From Acidimicrobiales bacterium AG-410-I20 (lineage in GTDB: Bacteria > Actinomycetota > Acidimicrobiia > Acidimicrobiales > MedAcidi-G1): 44,799 nucleotides of DNA. This document shows positions 1 through 7,502 of this stretch, piece after piece. The notes under the pieces are model-generated. The model had not been told where the DNA came from. It made no database searches and was given only the letters and a program-made list of their open reading frames with translations. The stretch's first letter is position 1, and each line of letters opens with the position of its first letter. A program made the translations under genes and the position numbers. The DNA lies in contig CATISD010000023.1 in assembly GCA_949538625.1 (NCBI GenBank), positions 1 to 44,799 of the forward strand. The letters are read 5' to 3'.

Positions 1-69
1 ATTCTGAGCCACCACTACTTCACCGCTTGTAAGAGGATCAAGCCCTGTCATCTCTGCATAAACGTTCAT
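1..69 (-). CDS. nuoJ: 5' end of the next complex I gene, probably NuoJ of the second set (partial)
   Basis: An ATG at 69 overlaps the nuoI2 stop as ATGA and opens a frame that runs off the left window edge. The 23 visible residues ([20 protein letters not shown]...) show no membrane helix yet. The assignment to NuoJ rests on order: in nuo operons J follows I, and I already sits directly after H here. The translational-coupling overlap matches the other junctions of this operon. The frame is real with fair confidence, but its identity is only an inference from position. Confidence 0.5.
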   Translation of the reverse strand, partial: MNVYAEMTGLDPLTSGEVVVAQN

Positions 70-575
70 CGAGGGACCTTTAATACCTTTGCTTCACTAC
101 CGGCCTCATAGTCTTCAAACTCTGGGACTGTTTCCATCCATTGACTAAGCAAGGTTTTGTCATGAAGAAGGTCAGCAATTTTCAATTCTGAGTATTCATA
201 TTCTGGAGTCCAAAACAATGCTTCAAATGGGCAGACTTCAACACATATTCCACAGAACATGCAAAGGGAGTAGTCAATGTCGAATCGATCAAGGGCATTT
301 TTCTTTCTTGGTTTTCCACCAGGTCGACGTGGAGGTGCTTTATATTTATGACCTTCAATGTAAATACACCAATCTGGACATTCCCTGGCACAGAGCATGC
401 AAGCAGTGCAATTTTCTTCGTGAAGTGCGATTACCCCTCGAGCTCGGGTTGGTGGAGATTCCTTAACATGAGGATATTGAACAGTATGAGCACCTTTCGT
501 AAGTGTCCTTATGAGGGTCTTAAATGTCACCCCTAAACCCTTAATTAGTCCTGGCACTTTGATTTTTTTCAACAT
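66..575 (-). CDS. nuoI: NADH-quinone oxidoreductase subunit I, second copy (NuoI2)
   Basis: This is the ferredoxin-like subunit of complex I that carries clusters N6a and N6b in the peripheral arm, passing electrons toward NuoB. Two complete 4Fe-4S motifs are visible: [12 protein letters not shown] near residue 57 and [12 protein letters not shown] near residue 105. Its 169 residues are normal for the family. It is clearly different from NuoI1 in this window (199 residues), so it is a paralogue and not a recent duplicate. The ATG abuts the nuoH2 stop. It belongs to the second, E/F/G-less set, so its electron input is not encoded here. Confidence 0.93.
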   Translation of the reverse strand: MLKKIKVPGLIKGLGVTFKTLIRTLTKGAHTVQYPHVKESPPTRARGVIALHEENCTACMLCARECPDWCIYIEGHKYKAPPRRPGGKPRKKNALDRFDIDYSLCMFCGICVEVCPFEALFWTPEYEYSELKIADLLHDKTLLSQWMETVPEFEDYEAGSEAKVLKVPR

Positions 576-1606
576 TAAAAGACCACCTTAAGTACACCCG
601 TTATCACGATATTGATCAACGACAATGGAATAAGCACTTTCCATGCCAATTGTTGGAGTTGATCTTCGCGAAATCTTGGATAAGTGAACCGAAACCAGAA
701 AATAAAGAATGCTATTAATAAAGTTTTTCCGAGCAAGATAATAGGTCCAATGATGTTGAACAGGTTGTCTGTTACGTCAAGGCCAGGAACATACCATCCT
801 CCAAGGAAAAGAGTGGCAGCTAAAGCAGAAAAAATAGCGGCCGTAGCAAATTCTCCGATAAAAAACATTAAGAATCGTAATCCTGAGTATTCAGTTAGAT
901 ACCCAGTTACTAACTCAGATTCGGCAACTGGCATGTCAAACGGTGGTTGTGTAAGTTCAGCTTGGACTGCAATCAAGAAGATTAAGAAACCTAAAAATTG
1001 TGTGATTACAAAGGGGTTCCCTATTCCGCCAAAGCCAAAGATTTCTCCGGTGGCTTGAGCAAGAACGATGTCTTGAACATTAAGAGTTCCCGCCTGAATA
1101 ATGACCCCGACTACAGCTAGAACCATTGGAAGTTCATAAGCAATAAGTTGTCCGGTTGCTCTTAGCGCCCCTAAAAGTGAATATTTTGATGATGAAGCCC
1201 ATCCGGCCATAAGAATGCCAATAACCGAGATTGATGAAACGGCAAGACCAAGGAATATGCCGGTGTCTACATCTATGAACCAGAGGTCTGGTCCTGCAGG
1301 AATAACTAAAATAAGAAGAAAGGTGGATATAAGTACAACAAATGGGGCAAGTTTGAAAACAAGACGATCCGCAGCTTTCGGCAGAATGTCTTCTTTTTGA
1401 AGAAACTTGCCTACTTCAGCTAAAAGTTGCAGGGAACCATACGGGCCTGCCTCCATGGGGCCAAGCCTGCTTTGCATGAAACTCATCATTTTGAATAAGA
1501 AAAGATAAACCAACGTTCCAGCTGGGAGAAGTACAGCCATTAACCCGACAACCAGACGAATTGTCGTTTCCTGCCAGTAAGCAAGGTCTGCTAATACCAT
1601 ACTCAT
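575..1606 (-). CDS. nuoH: NADH-quinone oxidoreductase subunit H, second copy (NuoH2)
   Basis: A multi-helix membrane subunit that forms the floor of the quinone chamber and links the peripheral arm to the proton-pumping arm. Its 343 residues are typical. The characteristic TM5-6 loop is present but altered: [18 protein letters not shown] replaces the usual NRxPFDLxEAExELVxG, so the conserved Arg reads Gln and the first Glu of the EAE stretch reads Val. NuoH1 in this window keeps the usual Arg (AELNRPPFDLVEAEQELV). The start overlaps the nuoD2 stop (ATGA). The loop changes parallel the Tyr-to-Trp change in NuoD2, hinting that this second complex handles quinone differently; that is inference. 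Confidence 0.92.
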   Translation of the reverse strand: MSMVLADLAYWQETTIRLVVGLMAVLLPAGTLVYLFLFKMMSFMQSRLGPMEAGPYGSLQLLAEVGKFLQKEDILPKAADRLVFKLAPFVVLISTFLLILVIPAGPDLWFIDVDTGIFLGLAVSSISVIGILMAGWASSSKYSLLGALRATGQLIAYELPMVLAVVGVIIQAGTLNVQDIVLAQATGEIFGFGGIGNPFVITQFLGFLIFLIAVQAELTQPPFDMPVAESELVTGYLTEYSGLRFLMFFIGEFATAAIFSALAATLFLGGWYVPGLDVTDNLFNIIGPIILLGKTLLIAFFIFWFRFTYPRFREDQLQQLAWKVLIPLSLINIVITGVLKVVF

Positions 1607-2775
1607 CGATCAATATCTCCCAAGATGAAATACAAACTGGCCAAGATGGAGATTACGTCCGGAACATAAACTCCCTTTAGTAGCCATGGAGTAATAGAGA
1701 CGTTGTTAAAGGAAGCAGATCTAATCTTGACACGAAATGGAGTTAAGTCTCCTTTAGAAACAACGTAATAGCCCATTACCCCAAGCGGATTCTCTGTTTC
1801 AACATATGCTTCGCCTGGTGGAACTTTTATGATTCTCGGAACTTTAGCCATAACAGGACCTGCTGGTATTCCGTCAAGTATCTGTTCGATCATCGTGCAC
1901 GATTCACGTACTTCTTGTAAACGTACCCAAAATCGTGCAAAAGAGTCTCCGTCTGGATGCGTCCAAACTTTCCAATCTAATTCATGATGAACAAGACCTA
2001 CTCCACCGTCTCTTCGTATATCCCAATCAACTCCGCTTGAACGGATATTTGCTCCTGATAAACCGTAAGAAAGTCCAACATCTGGAGGTATCACTCCAAT
2101 ATTCCTTGTTCGAGACTGAAAGATCTCATTTCCGACAACAAGCGTTTCGATTTCATCACAGAAATTCCGTATCCGCTTTAAAACTCCCTGTGTTTCTTCA
2201 ATCCATCCTTTTGGCAGATCATCTCTTAGCCCACCTATTCGATCAAAATTAGGATGAAACCTTCCACCAGTTACCGCTTCTATTTGATTAAGAATGAACT
2301 CTCGGTCACGAAATGCGAAAAATACGGGGGTGACAGCTCCAAGTTGAACCCCCATATCACCGAGAAAAAGTACCACATTCGCAATACGCGACATTTCAAA
2401 AAGTGCAGTACGTATCCATTGTGCACGAGGGGGAGCTTCTACTTCCATCAATTGTTCTGCAGCTAAAATAAATGGAACTTCGTTAGCGAAACTTCCTAAC
2501 CAATCAATACGATTTACCAGAGTGGTTACCTGCGGATACGTTCGCACTTCAGATAATTTTTCATAACCACGGTGCATGTACCCCATTAGTGGTTCAGCTG
2601 AAATGACCTGTTCCCCATCAAGTTTTACCACTATCCGTAAAGTTCCATGAGTAGCTGGATGCTGCGGACCGATGTTGAGAGTCATTCCTTCAGTTTCGAT
2701 TTCAAGATTTACTCTGGCGTCAGCAGCTTGTGACGCAATGTAAGCCATTTGTTTGGTATCAGTCACGTCAGTCAT
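1603..2775 (-). CDS. nuoD: NADH-quinone oxidoreductase subunit D, second copy (NuoD2), with Trp at the quinone-site Tyr position
   Basis: This 49-kDa-type subunit of complex I builds the quinone-reduction site with NuoB. The signature IGPQHPATHGTLR is present at residues 35-47, with the headgroup-side His at H43. The family places a conserved Tyr 49 residues later (bovine His59/Tyr108). NuoD1 here keeps exactly that pair (H59, Y108), but NuoD2 has Trp at residue 92 (NRIDWLGSF). I checked the codon, which is TGG. The C-terminus ends [11 protein letters not shown] instead of the usual DPxMGEVDR of NuoD1. It is 390 residues long. Start and stop overlap the neighbouring genes (ATGA). Confidence 0.93.
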   Translation of the reverse strand: MTDVTDTKQMAYIASQAADARVNLEIETEGMTLNIGPQHPATHGTLRIVVKLDGEQVISAEPLMGYMHRGYEKLSEVRTYPQVTTLVNRIDWLGSFANEVPFILAAEQLMEVEAPPRAQWIRTALFEMSRIANVVLFLGDMGVQLGAVTPVFFAFRDREFILNQIEAVTGGRFHPNFDRIGGLRDDLPKGWIEETQGVLKRIRNFCDEIETLVVGNEIFQSRTRNIGVIPPDVGLSYGLSGANIRSSGVDWDIRRDGGVGLVHHELDWKVWTHPDGDSFARFWVRLQEVRESCTMIEQILDGIPAGPVMAKVPRIIKVPPGEAYVETENPLGVMGYYVVSKGDLTPFRVKIRSASFNNVSITPWLLKGVYVPDVISILASLYFILGDIDR

Positions 2776-3455
2776 GCCTCCACCTCTTCATCTTCAGATT
2801 CGTCTCCAGGCATATCCTCAACATCAACTATTCCGGGCCATGGTTTAATTCGTCTAGACAATAAAGCGAAATCTTTTCGTAATGGATAGCCCTCAAAATC
2901 TCCGGGAAGATAAAGCTTCACCGGATTTGGATGATTCAGGAAGACGATTCCAAACATCTCGGAAGCTTCTCGTTCATGCCAGTCTGCACCAGGATAAATT
3001 GTCGACCAAGATTCAACAGAAAGATCGCTTTCTTCAAGATCGGCTTTTAATGAAATTCCTAAATGATTTTCTGGGTCATGGACTCGCGCAAGCATCTGAA
3101 ATCTTGTTTCTCCTCCAGTTATTCCCCAAGACATTTCTTCTGTCGCTATTGGTTCAGGTTGATCAACTTGAGCATCTAAATCTCGTCCAAATGGAGAAGG
3201 CATCCAATCAATTGCAGAAAGAAAATTAAAATATTTCATGTTGCAGTGATGTAGAAGGATTCTGGCAGTATCAAGCCAAGCCTCTTTTGTTACACGTGCC
3301 CAAACATCAACTCCTGGAACAATTTCTTTAGCAATAAGTGCATCACCGAGTTCTTTTTCTATCTCGGCCACTAGCCCCTCTCGAGCATCATCACTTTGAG
3401 GAGCTTCAATTTCTTCTTCTGGTTCTGTATTTTCAGGAGACGACAATTGGATCAC
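2772..3455 (-). CDS. nuoC: NADH-quinone oxidoreductase subunit C, second copy (NuoC2)
   Basis: A 30-kDa-type peripheral-arm subunit that pairs with NuoD and has no cofactor. The family signature is visible near the C-terminus: [16 protein letters not shown], followed by YPLRKDF. It has 227 residues with an acidic, probably disordered first 30 residues ([12 protein letters not shown]) and an acidic tail. The start is GTG at 3455, which overlaps the end of nuoB2 by 23 bases; no better start is visible downstream. It is separate from nuoD, unlike the NuoCD fusion of E. coli. Confidence 0.9.
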   Translation of the reverse strand: MIQLSSPENTEPEEEIEAPQSDDAREGLVAEIEKELGDALIAKEIVPGVDVWARVTKEAWLDTARILLHHCNMKYFNFLSAIDWMPSPFGRDLDAQVDQPEPIATEEMSWGITGGETRFQMLARVHDPENHLGISLKADLEESDLSVESWSTIYPGADWHEREASEMFGIVFLNHPNPVKLYLPGDFEGYPLRKDFALLSRRIKPWPGIVDVEDMPGDESEDEEVEA

Positions 3456-3933
3456 CGTTCCATCGTTCTGTCATATCTTCTGATGCGATACGTTCTTGAA
3501 GTAATACAACTCCCTCTAATAAAGCTTCTGGTCTAGGTGGGCAGCCCGGCACATAAACATCTACTGGAATAATTTGATCAACACCTTTAGTCACGGAGTA
3601 ACTATCCCAATAAGGACCGCCACTATTTGAACATGAACCCATAGATATCACATACTTTGGTTCAGGCATCTGTTCATAAAGCCTTCTTACCACTGGCGCC
3701 ATTTTGTCAGTGACAGTGCCAGCGATAACAACCATGTCGGCTTGACGCGGGCTGGCGGGGAATGGAATAACCCCAAGACGCATTACGTCATATCGTGGAG
3801 AGGCAAAAGCTGCTCCCATTTCAATTGCGCAGCAAGCTAACCCCCATTGATATACCCAAAGAGAATATTTTCGGCTGACATTCAATAGTGACGTCAGTGG
3901 CTTAGGTAACTTGCCATTTTCTACTAGACCCAT
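3433..3933 (-). CDS. nuoB: NADH-quinone oxidoreductase subunit B, second copy (NuoB2)
   Basis: This PSST-type subunit carries cluster N2, the last Fe-S centre before quinone. The four-Cys pattern is complete: GLACCAIEM, then SMGSC, then PGCPPRPE. I place the start at the ATG at 3933 ([13 protein letters not shown], 166 residues) and not at 4044 as in the ORF track. The upstream extension is nuoA2 read in another frame, and the internal ATG has a GGAAAGG ribosome site about 9 bases upstream. The start lies inside the last bases of nuoA2, so the two are probably translationally coupled. Confidence 0.92.
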   Translation of the reverse strand: MGLVENGKLPKPLTSLLNVSRKYSLWVYQWGLACCAIEMGAAFASPRYDVMRLGVIPFPASPRQADMVVIAGTVTDKMAPVVRRLYEQMPEPKYVISMGSCSNSGGPYWDSYSVTKGVDQIIPVDVYVPGCPPRPEALLEGVVLLQERIASEDMTERWNGDPIVVS

Positions 3934-4289
3934 CGAAGAAGACCTTTCCGCCAAGCGTAAAACAAGCCAAGTGCAAGGATGAAAATGAAGATAGCCATTT
4001 CCACTAACCCGAACACACCATAGGTTTCGAGTCTTGCGGCCCAAGGGAAAATGAAAACAGCTTCAACATCAAACAAAACAAACATAAGAGCAAAAACGTA
4101 ATAACGGATGTTTGATTGGCTCCACATATCTCCTTGTGGATCCACACCACTTTCATAATTAATGGTTTTTTCAGGGGTGTCTCGGCGAGGTCTAACAAGA
4201 CTAGCTAAACCTAAAAAAGTGCCTACGACGACAACTGCTAAACCACCAAAAAGTACTAGGGTCAACCAACTACGAAGGAACTCTGACAC
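3924..4289 (-). CDS. nuoA: NADH-quinone oxidoreductase subunit A, second copy (NuoA2)
   Basis: A small membrane subunit at the junction of the two arms of complex I. It has three hydrophobic helices, with the family landmark [10 protein letters not shown] in the first loop and [12 protein letters not shown] before helix 3. Its 121 residues are standard. The start is GTG at 4289; an in-frame stop lies 15 bases upstream, so no longer version exists. It has no good ribosome site of its own, but a short ORF that begins at the nuoN1 stop ends only 4 bases before it, which could deliver ribosomes. It is the first gene of the second set, which lacks E, F and G. Confidence 0.92.
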   Translation of the reverse strand: MSEFLRSWLTLVLFGGLAVVVVGTFLGLASLVRPRRDTPEKTINYESGVDPQGDMWSQSNIRYYVFALMFVLFDVEAVFIFPWAARLETYGVFGLVEMAIFIFILALGLFYAWRKGLLRWV

Positions 4290-4293
4290 GGAA

Positions 4294-4410
4294 TTAGAAC
4301 CTAACTATTTCAAGGGGTAAAGAACAACACCAATAGGAAATATTTGGCATTAAATCAAGATTATCTGACGAAATACTAGGCATTGGGGAAATCAGAAGAG
4401 ATTCAGACAT
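4294..4410 (-). CDS. Possible 38-residue bridging ORF between nuoN1 and nuoA2
   Basis: This ORF is too short for the ORF track. The ATG at 4410 directly follows the nuoN1 stop, and GGAGG lies 4 bases upstream within the last nuoN1 codons. The frame runs 38 codons (MSESLLISPMPSISSDNLDL..., with a CC pair near the end) and stops 4 bases before the GTG of nuoA2. It fills the only gap between the two complex I sets almost exactly. The peptide resembles nothing I recognise and has no membrane helix. Its likeliest role, if translated, is to carry ribosomes from nuoN1 to the poorly led nuoA2. Chance occurrence is possible for a frame this short. Confidence 0.35.
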   Translation of the reverse strand: MSESLLISPMPSISSDNLDLMPNISYWCCSLPLEIVRF

Positions 4411-5898
4411 TTATCCTCCCACCAAAATCGGTATTGCTTTATTTGCAAGATCAACCAAGAACGATGGGAACACTCCTATCACCATAGTTAATGCTGCTGA
4501 TACAGCTATTACTAAGCGTGCTCCAAGGTCCACGGATACAGAGCCTTCTTGAGAAGGTTCTGAAAGATACATGCTCACAATGATGCGCAAATAAACAAAA
4601 GCGGCAATTGCGGTAGCTAACATTGCGACAATTGCTGGTACCCATGATCGGGCTTCAACCGAGGCAGCAATAACACCGAACTTCGCTATAAATCCAGATG
4701 TGAATGGGACGCCTGCTTGTGCAAGTAGAAGAACGGTGAATGCTCCGGCTAGTACAGGTTTACGAGTTCCAAGCCCCTTATACGTTTCAAGAGTATGTTC
4801 GTTATCCCCTTCATTACCTAGAACAGAAATAACTGCAAAACTTCCGACTGCAAGAAAAGCATAAATCGCCAGATAGGTAAACGTCGCTGTCGTGCCACGT
4901 TCAGTCGCTGCTTCCACACCTATTAGCAGAAATCCGGCATGAGTTATAGACGAATAAGCCAGCATGCGTTTCACATCTTTTTGTACAACTGCACCAATAG
5001 ATCCAGCTAATACAGATGCAACAGCTAGGGCTGCTAATGCCGGACGCCAATCAGCTGAATAAGAACTAAATGTAGACACGAATACTCTTAATAAAGCAGC
5101 AAAACCGGCTGCTTTTACTCCGGCGGCCATCCACCCGACAACGGGACTTGGTGCGCCTTGATAAACATCTGGGGTCCAAGCATGAAATGGAACTGCAGCA
5201 ACTTTAAAACCAAGACCGGCTAGCAGCATTGCAAATCCTGCTAAAAGTAGTCCATCTTCGAAAAGAATATTTATGGAAAGCCATTCATTGATCTCGACAA
5301 GGTTTGTAGATCCAGTCGCTCCATAAATTAAAGCAATTCCATAAAGTAGGAATGCAGACGCGAATGCACCAAGTATGAAATATTTAAGTGCGGCTTCTTG
5401 AGATTCAATTCTCCTCAAGTGGTATGCCGCTAATACGTAAGTAGCTAGTGAGAGTATCTCAATTCCAAGAAATAGAACTATAAGTCCATTAGCAGAGGCC
5501 ATTACTATTCCCCCCGCTGCAGCAAGGAGAAGGAGAACGTACAGTTCTATTTCCGGCAAATCTTCTCTTTGAAGATATGAATGTGAAAGTAGCGTTGTTG
5601 CGATAACTACTAAAACCAAAATTCCTGTAATAAACAATGAACTATGGTCTATGCCGACGGCGTCAGAAAGGAACGTTCTCGGTCCTTCTTCGGAAATTCG
5701 GTTCCAAATTGGGAACAAAGAAATGAAGGCGCCTATTGAAATGCAAATTACCCAAGCTGCAGAAAACCATCTTGGGAGATTAGTTCTAAGTGAAGAAAGG
5801 GTTAAGAGAAGTAATCCGCCTCCACTAAGAAAAAGGAGGGGGGTTAACGCCCACCACAGTACTTGTGGACCAGGAATAGTCTGCAACTCAGCAAACAT
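4411..5898 (-). CDS. nuoN: NADH-quinone oxidoreductase subunit N (NuoN)
   Basis: An antiporter-like membrane subunit (MrpD family) of complex I that pumps protons in the membrane arm. It has 495 residues with about 14 helices. The key Glu of helix 5 lies in FLGIEILSLATYV and the helix 7 region reads LGFKVAAVPFHAWTPDVYQG, with PSPVVGWMAAGVKAAGF after it. The start overlaps the nuoM stop (TAATG). It is the last gene of the 14-subunit set. The second set starts 121 bases downstream with no obvious terminator between them. Confidence 0.95.
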   Translation of the reverse strand: MFAELQTIPGPQVLWWALTPLLFLSGGGLLLLTLSSLRTNLPRWFSAAWVICISIGAFISLFPIWNRISEEGPRTFLSDAVGIDHSSLFITGILVLVVIATTLLSHSYLQREDLPEIELYVLLLLAAAGGIVMASANGLIVLFLGIEILSLATYVLAAYHLRRIESQEAALKYFILGAFASAFLLYGIALIYGATGSTNLVEINEWLSINILFEDGLLLAGFAMLLAGLGFKVAAVPFHAWTPDVYQGAPSPVVGWMAAGVKAAGFAALLRVFVSTFSSYSADWRPALAALAVASVLAGSIGAVVQKDVKRMLAYSSITHAGFLLIGVEAATERGTTATFTYLAIYAFLAVGSFAVISVLGNEGDNEHTLETYKGLGTRKPVLAGAFTVLLLAQAGVPFTSGFIAKFGVIAASVEARSWVPAIVAMLATAIAAFVYLRIIVSMYLSEPSQEGSVSVDLGARLVIAVSAALTMVIGVFPSFLVDLANKAIPILVGG

Positions 5899-7502
5899 TA
5901 TTCGTGCTCTCCATGGTCTGAAGAATCATCCACTTGAATAGATGACCCCTTTTGTGTGATTGGTTCATGAAACCCTTCAACATGGACTTCAATATGTTCA
6001 ATAAGAGCATCTACTGCAGGTTCCATGCGTTCAATAACTGGACGCGGGTAGACACCCATGAAAATTATCAGGCCAACTAGTGGCCCAAGAATTAGTTTTT
6101 CTTTAAGAGACAAGTCTGGAATTTCTTCTTTAGTTTCGTCTTTAGTTTTGCCGTGGAATACGCGTTGGTAAGCCCAAAGGAGATATAGCGCTGCTAGAAC
6201 AACTCCGACTGTCGCAACTACAGCCCACCAACGATGGGCGTTGAAGACACCAAGGAGAATGAGGAATTCTCCAACAAACCCGTTAAGTCCTGGCAATCCG
6301 ATAGAAGACAACATCACCAAAGTAAAGATCCCAGCCATCACTGGTGCTGATTTTTGAAGACCTCCGAGGTCTTGTATCTGTCGAGTATGCGTTCGTTCAT
6401 AAATCATTCCGACAAGCAAGAAAAGAGCGCTTGTTGATATTCCATGATTAACCATTTGGAGAATCCCTCCTTCAATACCTTCTGTATTGAGGGCAAAGGT
6501 TCCTAAAACGATAAAACCTAAGTGTGCTACTGATGAATATGCCACGAGACGCTTGAGATCTTTCTGCATTGTTGCAACAACTGCGCCATAAAGAATCCCT
6601 ACTACTCCCAGAGTTAGAAATACTGGAGCGAAGTAATGTGATGCTTCTGGGAATAGATATAGCCCAAATCTTAAAAATCCATAAGTTCCTAGTTTGAGTA
6701 AAACGCCAGCAAGAATAACGGATCCGGCTGTTGGGGCTTCAGTATGAGCATCTGGTAGCCACGTATGTAGAGGGAAGATTGGAACCTTGACTGCGAATGC
6801 AAGAGCAAAAGATAAAAACACCCACCGGGCCGTAGTTGTTGCCAGACTTTGTGATTCAGCAATTTCTACAAGGTCGAATGTAACTGCATTACCTGTTGCA
6901 TCTGCATGTAAAAATGCTAAGGCAAGAATTCCTACCAGCATTAAAGCTGACCCAGCCATGGTGTAAAGGAAAAATTTCGTTGCGGCATACGTTCGATTGC
7001 CGTGCCCCCAACGACCTATAAGAAAATACATTGGTACTAGTACGGCTTCGAAACATAAGAAGAACATGACTAGGTCCAAACTGATAAATACTCCCATTAC
7101 TCCGGCTTCTAGAATTAACAGCCATCCGTACCATGCTCGTCCACTATGTTCCGGGTCAGTGGCGAGAAGGGCAAGGGGAAATAGAACACCCGTAAGGACA
7201 ACTAGGAATAAAGAAATTCCATCAAGACCAAAAGACCAAGAGATTCCAAGATCTGATAACCATTCATGGTGGCTCGTGAATTGAAATGCTTGAGATTGGT
7301 GACTTGAATCAAATGCAGTTAAAAGCCAAATCGAAATAGCTCCAGTTGTTATGGAAGTAATAACGGCTATTAATTTCAATAGTTCTGGTCTTTGACGTGA
7401 AGTAATTGCTATTAGGAACGCCCCAATAATTGGAATGATTATTAATGAAGGAAGCACAGGAAAACTACTTGATGTTGCTAACGCGAAAGATGTGGTATTC
7501 AT
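5898..7502 (-). CDS. nuoM: NADH-quinone oxidoreductase subunit M (NuoM)
   Basis: The middle antiporter-like proton-pumping subunit of complex I. It is a 534-residue membrane protein. Landmarks are FLCFEAVLVPMYFLIGRWG (helix 5 Glu) and KVPIFPLHTWLPDAHTEAP (helix 7 Lys and the following loop). A hydrophilic C-terminal tail rich in His, Asp and Glu (DDSSDHGEHE) extends beyond the last helix. Its ATG overlaps the nuoL stop by 4 bases. Confidence 0.95.
   Translation of the reverse strand: MNTTSFALATSSSFPVLPSLIIIPIIGAFLIAITSRQRPELLKLIAVITSITTGAISIWLLTAFDSSHQSQAFQFTSHHEWLSDLGISWSFGLDGISLFLVVLTGVLFPLALLATDPEHSGRAWYGWLLILEAGVMGVFISLDLVMFFLCFEAVLVPMYFLIGRWGHGNRTYAATKFFLYTMAGSALMLVGILALAFLHADATGNAVTFDLVEIAESQSLATTTARWVFLSFALAFAVKVPIFPLHTWLPDAHTEAPTAGSVILAGVLLKLGTYGFLRFGLYLFPEASHYFAPVFLTLGVVGILYGAVVATMQKDLKRLVAYSSVAHLGFIVLGTFALNTEGIEGGILQMVNHGISTSALFLLVGMIYERTHTRQIQDLGGLQKSAPVMAGIFTLVMLSSIGLPGLNGFVGEFLILLGVFNAHRWWAVVATVGVVLAALYLLWAYQRVFHGKTKDETKEEIPDLSLKEKLILGPLVGLIIFMGVYPRPVIERMEPAVDALIEHIEVHVEGFHEPITQKGSSIQVDDSSDHGEHE

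Noticed and set aside
684-1058. 124-residue plus-strand ORF opposite nuoH2
   Set aside because: Lies wholly inside nuoH2 on the antisense strand with Lys/Asn/Ser-rich noise composition; a shadow ORF.
3934-4044. Long N-terminal extension of NuoB2 in the ORF track
   Set aside because: It is the nuoA2 3' end in another frame; the internal ATG has a ribosome site and matches family length. The same reasoning shortened NuoB1, NuoD1 and NuoF.
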